In this document: positions 35,470-43,129 of the stretch, in pieces
Layout of the letters: each line of letters begins with the position of its first letter
How positions within the stretch are numbered: the stretch's first letter is position 1
Source of the DNA: Flavobacteriales bacterium
GTDB lineage: Bacteria > Bacteroidota > Bacteroidia > Flavobacteriales_D > Crocinitomicaceae
Reading direction: 5' to 3'
Assembly: GCA_013373595.1 (NCBI GenBank)
Contig: JABXHO010000040.1
Coordinates: 1 to 64,000, forward strand
Length of the DNA stretch: 64,000 bases
The notes under the pieces: generated by a model
Told to the model about the DNA's origin: nothing
Database searches by the model: none
The model's input: the letters and a program-made list of their open reading frames with translations, nothing else
Program-made: the position numbers and the translations under genes

Positions 35470-38400
35470 CTATTCCCCCTTCCAATTCTCATCCTTTCCT
35501 TTGATGTAAGGAATTTTCGCATCTTCTAATTTCTTTTCCAATGCTTTGACACGGACAATAAAGGCGTTAAAGTCAGTACGGAATGCGTTGTATTGCTCCT
35601 CAGCCATTTGTTTGTTCTTCTTGTGTGTTGCAGTAACACCCGTTCGGCTTCCATACAACTGATAACTCACCATTCCAATTCTCGACGAAATACTTGGAGT
35701 GGTTTCGAACTCATGCGAAGAACGAATGCGATCGCCCCAGAAATCAACACTTAAGTCGTGGTACGTATTCTTGAGAGATTCTACTTCAGTCAAAAGCGTC
35801 ATGTCTGTTCCTGGGTAAGTTTTGAGTGCGTGCTCGATGTATTTCAGCTTTTCGCTCATTTCTCCCATCAATCTGCTGGTTCCTTGAACGCTTCGTGACA
35901 ATTCGGCCACTTCCAAACGGAAAGCTTCCAATTCTTTTACGTCGTTCGCTTTGATGGTGCGGTTGTTCAATTCATTCACTTGGAAGTTTGTTTTTGCAGC
36001 GACTGTTTCGAGCACGCCATCTTTGAGTTGAACAACTTCAACAGAATAAGTTCCGGGTGTTACCAAGAATCCATCATCTGGATCTGAATAACGTCCTGGC
36101 TTTTGCGTTTTGAGTGATATAGGCGAAGTTGTTTGAGCACGTAAGTTCCATGAAGTGCGCGAAATGCCTTTCTTCGGAGAGCTTGTCAATCGCTTGATTT
36201 CTTTTCCTTCTGCATTGCGGATAATCCAAATCAATTCGGCTTTATCTTCTAATTTCTCCGCTTTAAGTTCCTCGAATGTTGGGTACTTAACAGCTTGTTT
36301 TTCTTTTTCGGCTTTCTCTTGCTCTTTGATGCGTTTTTTCTCTAATGTTGTCTCGGTTTCTTTCTGATAAAGAGTGAAAACAGCACCAAAGGTTGGATTT
36401 TCAGCATGCCAAAGATCGGCTCCTTGTGATCCTGTTCCGCGCAACCCGAGTGGGGCAGAAGGCACGTACAACAAAGCATCTTTGATTGGGAACAAGTGTG
36501 CTTCTTTATCCAAAACTTCTTTAGAAAGTGAACGAAGTGGTGAGTAGTTGTCCAAAACGTAGAATCCGCGTCCGAATGTAGCAGCAACGAGATCGTTTTC
36601 GCGTTCCTGAATGTCTAAATCGTAGACTGCAATGGTCGGTAAACCTGACAGTTTCGTCCAGTTTTTACCTGCATCATTTGAGAAGTAAGCGCCAAATTCA
36701 GTACCGACAAATAAGAGGTTCGGGTCTTTGTGATCTTGTCGAATCGCAAAGGCTGATCCGCGCTCTGGCAAATTGGATGAAATCGATGTCCATGTCTTTC
36801 CTTTGTCTCTACTGCGCATCACGTAAGGCTTAAAATCTCCCGATCGGTGATTGTTGAAGATGGCAAATACTTCATTTTCGTCATGCTGACTTGCGCAAAT
36901 CATGTTAACGCGTGTATTCGCTGGAATTCCTGGGAAAGAACTCACTTTTGTCCATGATCCTCCGTCATCTGTGGACACTTGGATCAATCCGTCATCGGTT
37001 CCAACATACAACAATCCTTGTTTTATAGGAGATTCATCCAAGGCAACGATATTTCCGTAAATCGTAGTGGATTTGTTCTTCATCACCGCGTCAATGGACC
37101 AAACTTGCCCCATGACAGGAAGTGTGTTGCGATCAATTTGTTGCGAAAGATCGGGTGAGATTGTCTTCCAGTCGTCACCACGATTCGTACTCTTGAATAA
37201 TTTGTTCGCTGCGAAGTAGACCGTCTTCGAATCGTGTTTCGAAATTAGCAATGGTGCATCCCAATTCCATCGGTAAGCAGGCTCTCCAACAGCAGGCATT
37301 GGTTGAATCGGAGTTTTTTCTCCTGATGTTTTGTCGTAGCGAACCAACCATCCATACTGAGCTTGTGCGTACACAATATTTGGGTTGTTCGGATCAATCG
37401 CAGACTCAAATCCATCTCCTCCGTTGGTGATAAACCAGTCGGAATTCAAAATTCCAGCGTTATTGATGGTTGCAGATGGTCCACCCATAGAGTTATTGTC
37501 TTGCGTTCCTCCGTAGATGTTGTAGAAAGGTTCTGCGTTGTCTGTGGCTACTTTGTAAAACTGAATAATCGGCAAGTTGCTGTAGTATTTCCAATCGGTT
37601 GCGTGATTGAACGTTTCGTAAATTCCGCCATCACAACCAACAATCCAGTGGTTAGGATCATTTGGGTTGATCCACATGCAGTGGTTGTCTACGTGCTTTT
37701 TCGATTCTCCTGTTCGTTTGAAGTTTTTACCTCCATCTTCCGTGTGGTGAAGCCATGTGTTCATCGAATAGACTTTGTCCTTATCTGTCAAATCACATAC
37801 AATTTCTTGGTAGTAGTTTCCACTCGTCTTGTAATCCGACATCTTTTTCCAGCTTTCCCCTTTGTTTGTCGAACGGTAGAAGCCACCTTTGTCATCTCTC
37901 GCTTCAATGATGGCGTATACATAATTTGGATCAACTGGAGATACGGCAATGCCAATTCGTCCCATTTTCCCTTCCGGAAGTCCTGTGTTGATTTCCTTCC
38001 ATGTTTCACCACCGTCTGTCGATTTGTATAGTCCTGATTCAGGTCCTCCACCAATGTATGTCCATTCGCGTCTTCTACGTTGATGAGCAGAAGCGTATAA
38101 AATGTTTGGATCGAAGGGATCAATCGCGATTTCTGCAATTCCTGTATGTTCTGAAATGTCGAGTGTTCGTTTCCATGTTTCTCCGCCGTCGGTTGTTTTG
38201 TAAACACCACGTTCTCCACCTTTGCTCCAAACTGGACCGTACGCAGCAACCCAAACCGTATTCTCATCCGTAGGATGCACGATGATTTTTCCAATGTGCT
38301 CCGATGTTTTTAAGCCCATATTTTTGAAGGTCTTTCCACCGTCTAAGGACTTGTAAACACCATCTCCATACGCTACCGAACGTTGATTGTTGTTTTCTCC

Positions 38401-38745
38401 TGATCCAACCCAAACCGTGTTCGGATTGCTCGGAGCAAGTGTAACGCAGCCAATAGAGTAGGAGGCTTGCTTGTCAAAAATGGGGCTAAACGTAGTTCCG
38501 TGGTTGGTTGTTTTCCAAACTCCACCAGAAGCAGCGGCTACATACCAAACGTTTTGATTTCTAGGATCAACCGCAATATCGGCAATGCGACCTGATGTTA
38601 ATGCAGGACCCACTAAACGGAACGATAATCCCGATACCGTGGAGGCCTCAATTCCTGATTTTTCTTCCTTTTTATCCTTCTTACGCTGAGCAAAGAGCAT
38701 AGACGTGGAAAGAAATAAAAGACAAATGACAGAGAGATGTTTCAT
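35470..38745 (-). CDS. Exported Vps10/sortilin-like beta-propeller protein (BNR repeats)
   Basis: A 1091-residue protein starting MKHLSVICLLFLSTSMLFAQ (signal peptide). About 730 residues carry repeated Asp-box motifs: SLDGGKTFKNM, TTDGGETWKRT, STDGGETWKEI, STNKGESWKKM, STDDGGSWTKV, SRDKGKTWTSI, SNDAGKNWTKL, a pattern of sialidase/sortilin propellers. It ends with a helical, Lys/Glu-rich C-terminal region (about 840-1091). Similar proteins are annotated glycosyl hydrolase or Vps10-like in Bacteroidota, without known catalytic activity. It has no type IX sorting domain. The frame extends to 38787 but the ATG at 38745 starts the signal peptide. Confidence 0.85.
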   Translation of the reverse strand: MKHLSVICLLFLSTSMLFAQRKKDKKEEKSGIEASTVSGLSFRLVGPALTSGRIADIAVDPRNQNVWYVAAASGGVWKTTNHGTTFSPIFDKQASYSIGCVTLAPSNPNTVWVGSGENNNQRSVAYGDGVYKSLDGGKTFKNMGLKTSEHIGKIIVHPTDENTVWVAAYGPVWSKGGERGVYKTTDGGETWKRTLDISEHTGIAEIAIDPFDPNILYASAHQRRRREWTYIGGGPESGLYKSTDGGETWKEINTGLPEGKMGRIGIAVSPVDPNYVYAIIEARDDKGGFYRSTNKGESWKKMSDYKTSGNYYQEIVCDLTDKDKVYSMNTWLHHTEDGGKNFKRTGESKKHVDNHCMWINPNDPNHWIVGCDGGIYETFNHATDWKYYSNLPIIQFYKVATDNAEPFYNIYGGTQDNNSMGGPSATINNAGILNSDWFITNGGDGFESAIDPNNPNIVYAQAQYGWLVRYDKTSGEKTPIQPMPAVGEPAYRWNWDAPLLISKHDSKTVYFAANKLFKSTNRGDDWKTISPDLSQQIDRNTLPVMGQVWSIDAVMKNKSTTIYGNIVALDESPIKQGLLYVGTDDGLIQVSTDDGGSWTKVSSFPGIPANTRVNMICASQHDENEVFAIFNNHRSGDFKPYVMRSRDKGKTWTSISSNLPERGSAFAIRQDHKDPNLLFVGTEFGAYFSNDAGKNWTKLSGLPTIAVYDLDIQERENDLVAATFGRGFYVLDNYSPLRSLSKEVLDKEAHLFPIKDALLYVPSAPLGLRGTGSQGADLWHAENPTFGAVFTLYQKETETTLEKKRIKEQEKAEKEKQAVKYPTFEELKAEKLEDKAELIWIIRNAEGKEIKRLTSSPKKGISRTSWNLRAQTTSPISLKTQKPGRYSDPDDGFLVTPGTYSVEVVQLKDGVLETVAAKTNFQVNELNNRTIKANDVKELEAFRLEVAELSRSVQGTSRLMGEMSEKLKYIEHALKTYPGTDMTLLTEVESLKNTYHDLSVDFWGDRIRSSHEFETTPSISSRIGMVSYQLYGSRTGVTATHKKNKQMAEEQYNAFRTDFNAFIVRVKALEKKLEDAKIPYIKGKDENWKGE

Positions 38746-38829
38746 ATTGTAGTTTTTTGAGCTTCCAAAATACGGAATCTGTCTCAATCATTTTGTGATT
38801 TTGTGACGAGCGGAAAATTAATTTACATT

Positions 38830-38851
38830 ACTTTCAATAATTATTGAAAGT
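38830..38851. promoter_or_regulatory. Perfect 22-bp palindrome, probable operator of the GbsR-type regulator
   Basis: Two 11-bp arms, ACTTTCAATAA and TTATTGAAAGT, meet with no spacer. The -7 element TATATTTG follows at 38858-38865, so the palindrome covers the -33 region of the regulator's own promoter. Perfect palindromes of this size suit a MarR-fold dimer. Confidence 0.7.
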
Positions 38852-38857
38852 TTTATA

Positions 38858-38865
38858 TATATTTG
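38858..38865 (+). promoter_or_regulatory. -7 element TATATTTG of the GbsR-type gene
   Basis: Exact TAnnTTTG match 4 bp before the ATG at 38870, implying a leaderless or near-leaderless transcript. Confidence 0.5.
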
Positions 38866-38869
38866 AAGT

Positions 38870-39370
38870 ATGAAATTTACAGAAGCACAACAGGAATTCA
38901 TTCAACTCTGGGGCAATTTTGGTTCTCAGTGGGGAATAAACAAGACAATGGCGCAGATCCATGCCTTGCTTTTAACAAGTGAGCACGCGCTAAGTACAGA
39001 CGACATCATGGAAACATTAGAGATTTCCAGAGGAGGAGTAAACACGAACATTCGCGAGTTGATCGTTTGGAACCTCGTTTACAAAACAGGAAAACCAGGC
39101 GATCGTAAGGAGTTTTTCGTTGCCGAGAAAGATATTTGGGAAGTAGCGAAGCGAATTACACGCGAACGTCAACGTAGGGAAATTGAGCCGTTGATGCATC
39201 ACTTGAACCGATTAAAAAATGTAGACGAAGCAGATCGTCAATCATTAGATTTTGTAAAAACAGTTACGGATATCGAACGATTGGTTGGAAAGATGAACAA
39301 GGCATCAGAAACAATTATGAAGATGGAAGAGAACGCCTTCTTTGGAAGCATCATTCGATTGCTTAAATAG
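38870..39370 (+). CDS. GbsR/MarR-family transcriptional regulator
   Basis: A 166-residue winged-helix regulator of the GbsR subgroup: FIQLWGNFGSQWGINKTMAQ at the N-terminus, recognition region LEISRGGVNTNIRELIVWNL, wing KTGKPGDRKEFFVAEKDIWE. Members in other bacteria respond to small molecules such as choline or control membrane-related genes. It heads a closely packed run of genes up to 42982 and has a palindromic site over its own promoter, so it probably controls itself and that run. Confidence 0.9.
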   Translation: MKFTEAQQEFIQLWGNFGSQWGINKTMAQIHALLLTSEHALSTDDIMETLEISRGGVNTNIRELIVWNLVYKTGKPGDRKEFFVAEKDIWEVAKRITRERQRREIEPLMHHLNRLKNVDEADRQSLDFVKTVTDIERLVGKMNKASETIMKMEENAFFGSIIRLLK

Positions 39371-39404
39371 GAATAAATGGTACTCACAAACAAAAGGACA
39401 AGTT

Positions 39405-40232
39405 ATGGAAGTGAAAGCACAATATCTATTATACGATGAAAATTGTCCGTTGTGTGTTTGGTACACGCGCTTGTTTGTGAAATACGGATTCATTCAAAAC
39501 GAAACACGCATTTCCTATCAAAAGGCAATTGCATCTGAGTCCTTGTCGTTCGATGAAGAGCGCGCAAAGTCGGAAATAGCATTGGTCACCGAAGGTGAAA
39601 GTACTACCTATGGTGTTGATAGCATGTTGAAGGTGATGGCGAATAGATGGTCAATCGTTAGAACAATTGGTCGTTTCTTTCCCATTTACTGGATGCTACA
39701 AGTGCTGTACCGATTCATCAGTTTCAACAGAAAGATTATCGCTCCTACCATTTGCAAGGACAACTGTTCATGCACACCCAAATTTCATCCTTTTTGGAGA
39801 GCGATGTTTATCGTGTTTTGCGGTGTGATGACCTATTGGCTCGTTGGGAATTACTTCAATTCAGCATTGTCTGGTTATTTGAGAAATAATCAGTTTTCAC
39901 ACGAATTCACCTTGTTCGTAGCGCAATTGCTCTTCCAAACAGCTGTATTCAAATTACTGAAGCAGCACGATTTGTACACCTATCTCGGACACATTTCATT
40001 TATCAGTCTACTGGGAGCGCTTGCACTTGGAGGATCTCAGGTTGTTTTGGCGACCATGTCTTCTTTCGGACTGGAAACAGCGTTGCTCGCTCCTGTCATT
40101 TTAGGCGTAGTGGTTTCGTTGATGTTAATTGAGCACATCCGAAGAGTAAAACTACTCGGATTGAGTTCGTGGCTCACAGTGTCATTGCTTGTCTTCAGAA
40201 TCCTTATTTACCCAATCGTTTTTACACTCTAA
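39405..40232 (+). CDS. DCC1-type thiol-disulfide oxidoreductase fused to a membrane domain
   Basis: N-terminal DUF393/DCC1 thioredoxin-like domain (residues 1-110) with the DxxC-x-xC type motif YDENCPLCVWY near the start; then four to five membrane helices (about 125-275). The short segment CKDNCSC at the junction adds a possible metal or redox site. From the ATG at 39405 the protein is 275 residues; the frame start at 39342 lies inside the regulator gene. Redox role is inferred from the CPLC pair; the function of the fused membrane part is unknown. The next gene starts 1 bp after its stop. Confidence 0.78.
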   Translation: MEVKAQYLLYDENCPLCVWYTRLFVKYGFIQNETRISYQKAIASESLSFDEERAKSEIALVTEGESTTYGVDSMLKVMANRWSIVRTIGRFFPIYWMLQVLYRFISFNRKIIAPTICKDNCSCTPKFHPFWRAMFIVFCGVMTYWLVGNYFNSALSGYLRNNQFSHEFTLFVAQLLFQTAVFKLLKQHDLYTYLGHISFISLLGALALGGSQVVLATMSSFGLETALLAPVILGVVVSLMLIEHIRRVKLLGLSSWLTVSLLVFRILIYPIVFTL

Positions 40233-40233
40233 C

Positions 40234-41145
40234 ATGAAAAAAATCGTCATAACCGCCGCCAATGGATTTCTCGGAGCAAGTCTCTGCAATCATTTTTCTA
40301 CAAATTATGAAGTGATCGCGTTAGTGCGAAATCTGTTACCGAACAAGAAGAACATCACCTATGTTAAATGGGATGGAAAAACACTCCGAGAATGGAAAGA
40401 TCATCTAGATGGTGCACACGCCTTGATCAATTTGGCCGGGAAGTCAGTGGATTGCCGTTATCACGACGAAAACAAGCGTTTGATCCTGCAAAGTCGATTA
40501 GACAGTACCCGTATTTTAGGTGAAGCGATCAAATTATGTGTAAATAAACCCAAGGTATGGATCAATTCAGCAAGCGCAACGATTTACGCGCATTCGTTGG
40601 AGAAACCGAATTCAGAATCAAGTCACAAAATCGGGGAGGGTTTCTCTGTGGATGTCTGTCAGCAATGGGAGAAATCCTTCTTCGATTTTAATGATCTTCC
40701 TCTTCGACAAGTGGCATTGCGAACAACGATTGTTCTCGGAAATGAGGGAGGCGCGTTTCCCGTGATGCAAAAGTTAACGCGTTGGTTCTTGGGAGGCAAA
40801 CAGGGGAAAGGCAATCAAATGATCAGTTGGATTCACATAGAAGATTTTAACCGAGCGGTCGAGCACGTGTTGGAACATGAGGAAATCTCAGGCGTAATCA
40901 ATATTGGTTCACCTAATCCCATGCGAAATCGCGATTTCATGAAGAAACTGCAGAAAGCATGTAAACGTCCATTTGGACTGCCAGCAACGAAAGGAATGCT
41001 TGAGTTTGGAGCAAAAATCATTAAAACAGAAACGGAATTGATTCTTAAAAGTCGATTCATCGAACCGGAGAGATTGAAAGAATCGGGATTTACCTACTCC
41101 TTCCCAACGATAGATGACGCTTTCACCGATTTGATCAAAGCTTAA
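40234..41145 (+). CDS. TIGR01777-family NAD(P)-binding epimerase-like protein (copy 1)
   Basis: Extended SDR protein of 303 residues. N-terminal nucleotide-binding motif ITAANGFLGASL, the family blocks ALINLAGKSVDCRY, QVALRTTIVLGNEGGAFPVM and MISWIHIEDFNRAVEHVL. The catalytic Tyr region is NSASATIYAH. Members are called SulA-like cell-division inhibitor homologues or epimerases, but no reaction is established. A clear paralog lies one gene downstream (41574), sharing most of these blocks, so the pair arose by duplication with a small membrane gene between. Confidence 0.88.
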   Translation: MKKIVITAANGFLGASLCNHFSTNYEVIALVRNLLPNKKNITYVKWDGKTLREWKDHLDGAHALINLAGKSVDCRYHDENKRLILQSRLDSTRILGEAIKLCVNKPKVWINSASATIYAHSLEKPNSESSHKIGEGFSVDVCQQWEKSFFDFNDLPLRQVALRTTIVLGNEGGAFPVMQKLTRWFLGGKQGKGNQMISWIHIEDFNRAVEHVLEHEEISGVINIGSPNPMRNRDFMKKLQKACKRPFGLPATKGMLEFGAKIIKTETELILKSRFIEPERLKESGFTYSFPTIDDAFTDLIKA

Positions 41146-41155
41146 AATGGAATAA

Positions 41156-41566
41156 ATGAGTGTTTACATTCTAATAGCGAACATATTGACTTTACTCGCA
41201 TGCGTGGTGCATACATTCATGGGCGATCGCGAATTGAAGATCATTGAGCCGCAACCAGGAGTGGATGGAGAACTGCTCAAACGGGAAAAATGGACAATGG
41301 CTCGAAGTGGTTGGCATTGGATTTCATTTGATTTGCTCTTCGCGACAGTCGGTTTGGCAATGATCAATTTCTCTAATTATTTCGAGAATGAAAAACAATT
41401 ACTCCAGATCATCGCGCTGTACTTTTTAGGCTATGGCTTGGTGTGGCTTATCGGGATTGGAATTTCTAAACGTTTTCCAAAGAACTATTTGAAACTCGGA
41501 CAATGGATATTACTATTTGTTATTAGTGGGTTTATTTATTGGGGACAAGTCTCCATGATAGAATAA
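41156..41566 (+). CDS. Unknown four-helix membrane protein between TIGR01777 paralogs
   Basis: A 136-residue protein with four hydrophobic segments (about residues 3-20, 52-72, 82-102, 112-130) and a charged loop (REKWTMARSGWHW) between the first two. The family is not recognised. Spacing of 10 bp upstream and 7 bp downstream puts it in the same operon as both paralogs. Confidence 0.65.
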   Translation: MSVYILIANILTLLACVVHTFMGDRELKIIEPQPGVDGELLKREKWTMARSGWHWISFDLLFATVGLAMINFSNYFENEKQLLQIIALYFLGYGLVWLIGIGISKRFPKNYLKLGQWILLFVISGFIYWGQVSMIE

Positions 41567-41573
41567 AAAAGAT

Positions 41574-42479
41574 ATGAAGAAAATAATTATAGCAGCAGCA
41601 AACGGATTTATCGGTGAGCATTTATCGAAGTTTTTCGCAGACGATTACGAAGTAATCGGATTGGTGAGAAGAGAGATGGAAGCTCCAAAGAATGTACGAT
41701 ACGTTATCTGGGATGGGAAGAATCTCGGTGAATGGCAGTCGGAACTAGAAGGAGCAGAGGCAGTCATCAATCTCGCAGGAAAGTCTGTGAACTGTCGTCA
41801 TACGGAAGAGAACAAAAAAGCGATACTAAAAAGTAGAGTGGAGAGCACACAAGTCATTGGGCAAGCCGTGGATTTATGTCATGACAAACCCAAATTATGG
41901 ATCAATGCATCTGGAGCTTCCATCTATAAGTTTTTAGGGGATCAACCCAACACGGAGGAAAGTACGGAGTATGCCGATAGTTTCATCGCGAATGTTTCAC
42001 AGGAATGGGAAGATACGTTTTATGCATTCACCTATTCGGATGTGCGTCAGGTGGCTTTGCGAACTACGGTTGTGTTGGGAAAGGATGATGGTGCATTCCC
42101 TGTAATCAATCGTTTGGCGAAGTTTTGGTTAGGAGGAAGACAAGGATCAGGAAAGCAAATGATGAGCTGGATTCATATCGAAGATTTTATTGCAGCAATA
42201 AATCACATCTTGAAATCGAAGCTAGAAGGAAGTGTGAACATGGCATCCCCCAACGCGGTAACAAATGCCGAATTCATGCGGGCTACGCGAAAAGCGAACG
42301 GACGTTCATTCGGATTGCCAACACCTGAATTTGCCTTGAAAATTGGAGCGATCTTCATCGATACCGAACCATCGCTCATTTTGGATGATATGTATGTTGC
42401 TCCAAAGAAACTGATGGATTCAGGATTTGAGTTTTCATTTCCTCAAATAGAAGCAGCAGCAGCGAACCTTGCAAATTAA
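41574..42479 (+). CDS. TIGR01777-family NAD(P)-binding epimerase-like protein (copy 2)
   Basis: A 301-residue paralog of the protein at 40234. Shared blocks include AAANGFIGEHL, AVINLAGKSVNCRHTEENK, QVALRTTVVLGKDDGAFPVI and MMSWIHIEDFIAAINHIL. By eye about half of the residues are the same. It differs around the active-site Tyr (NASGASIYKF instead of NSASATIYAH), so the two copies may have different substrates. Confidence 0.88.
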   Translation: MKKIIIAAANGFIGEHLSKFFADDYEVIGLVRREMEAPKNVRYVIWDGKNLGEWQSELEGAEAVINLAGKSVNCRHTEENKKAILKSRVESTQVIGQAVDLCHDKPKLWINASGASIYKFLGDQPNTEESTEYADSFIANVSQEWEDTFYAFTYSDVRQVALRTTVVLGKDDGAFPVINRLAKFWLGGRQGSGKQMMSWIHIEDFIAAINHILKSKLEGSVNMASPNAVTNAEFMRATRKANGRSFGLPTPEFALKIGAIFIDTEPSLILDDMYVAPKKLMDSGFEFSFPQIEAAAANLAN

Positions 42480-42484
42480 CTGAT

Positions 42485-42982
42485 ATGGAATTTTTTGAAA
42501 ACCTTAACCGAGAAACACGCTACGCATTGCTTTCGTCGATAGCAGCCGGACTTGTTTCATTCTTCTTACTGACTCTGTTTATAGATATGTTCAATTATTT
42601 GTTCATTCTGGCAGTAATGATTGCTGTTTTTACATCGGCATTCTTTGCTTTTCGTCGACAAACTCGTCATGAAAGTAAACTGACAAAAAGAAGAATCCTT
42701 CAACTAGCCTTTGAAGTAGGAACACTCTCGCATTTCTACACCTTTGCACTGTATTTTCCCATGAATTATTTCATTCTCGAATTTGGAGGGATAGATGCTA
42801 GTTTGCTTGGCGCGTACATCATTTCGACCCTTGTTGTGGGCGTTATTTCCATCATCATGTTCATTTGGGTTGCGGTTCCCATGTACATTGGAATAGGACA
42901 TATTTTAAAGTCTACAGAAAAGAAGGACAAATCGACACAACTCCACGGAAATGAAGAGTTGATAGACGATATTCAAATTTAG
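42485..42982 (+). CDS. Unknown membrane protein
   Basis: A 165-residue protein with two N-terminal hydrophobic helices close together (about 15-52), a charged stretch (RRQTRHESKLTKRR), two more helices (about 85-150) and a polar tail. No family recognised. It follows copy 2 by 5 bp and is the last gene of the run; a weak hairpin with T-tract follows. Confidence 0.6.
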   Translation: MEFFENLNRETRYALLSSIAAGLVSFFLLTLFIDMFNYLFILAVMIAVFTSAFFAFRRQTRHESKLTKRRILQLAFEVGTLSHFYTFALYFPMNYFILEFGGIDASLLGAYIISTLVVGVISIIMFIWVAVPMYIGIGHILKSTEKKDKSTQLHGNEELIDDIQI

Positions 42983-42989
42983 GGAGTTT

Positions 42990-43018
42990 TTCCATCACAA
43001 GAAGATGGAATTGTTTTT
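42990..43018 (+). terminator. Weak terminator after the GbsR-headed run
   Basis: TTCCATC (42990-42996) pairs with GATGGAA (43004-43010) across a 7-nt loop, followed by TTGTTTTT. Confidence 0.5.
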
Positions 43019-43129
43019 CCTGAGATTGCTTAGATGAAATGTAACTTTTCGCGCAGTTCTTCGATATACATAGTTAGGTACGGAATTTGTTTTCGTACTG
43101 TCCGTAAGAACCAAAATAGCTAGATCTGG

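Noticed and set aside
37363-38031. Plus-strand 222-residue frame within the beta-propeller gene
   Set aside because: It lies wholly inside a clear long gene on the other strand and has Val/Arg/Cys-rich shadow composition.
35470-38745. Sialidase activity for the Asp-box propeller protein
   Set aside because: Asp-box repeats alone do not show catalysis, and the sialidase Arg triad could not be identified.
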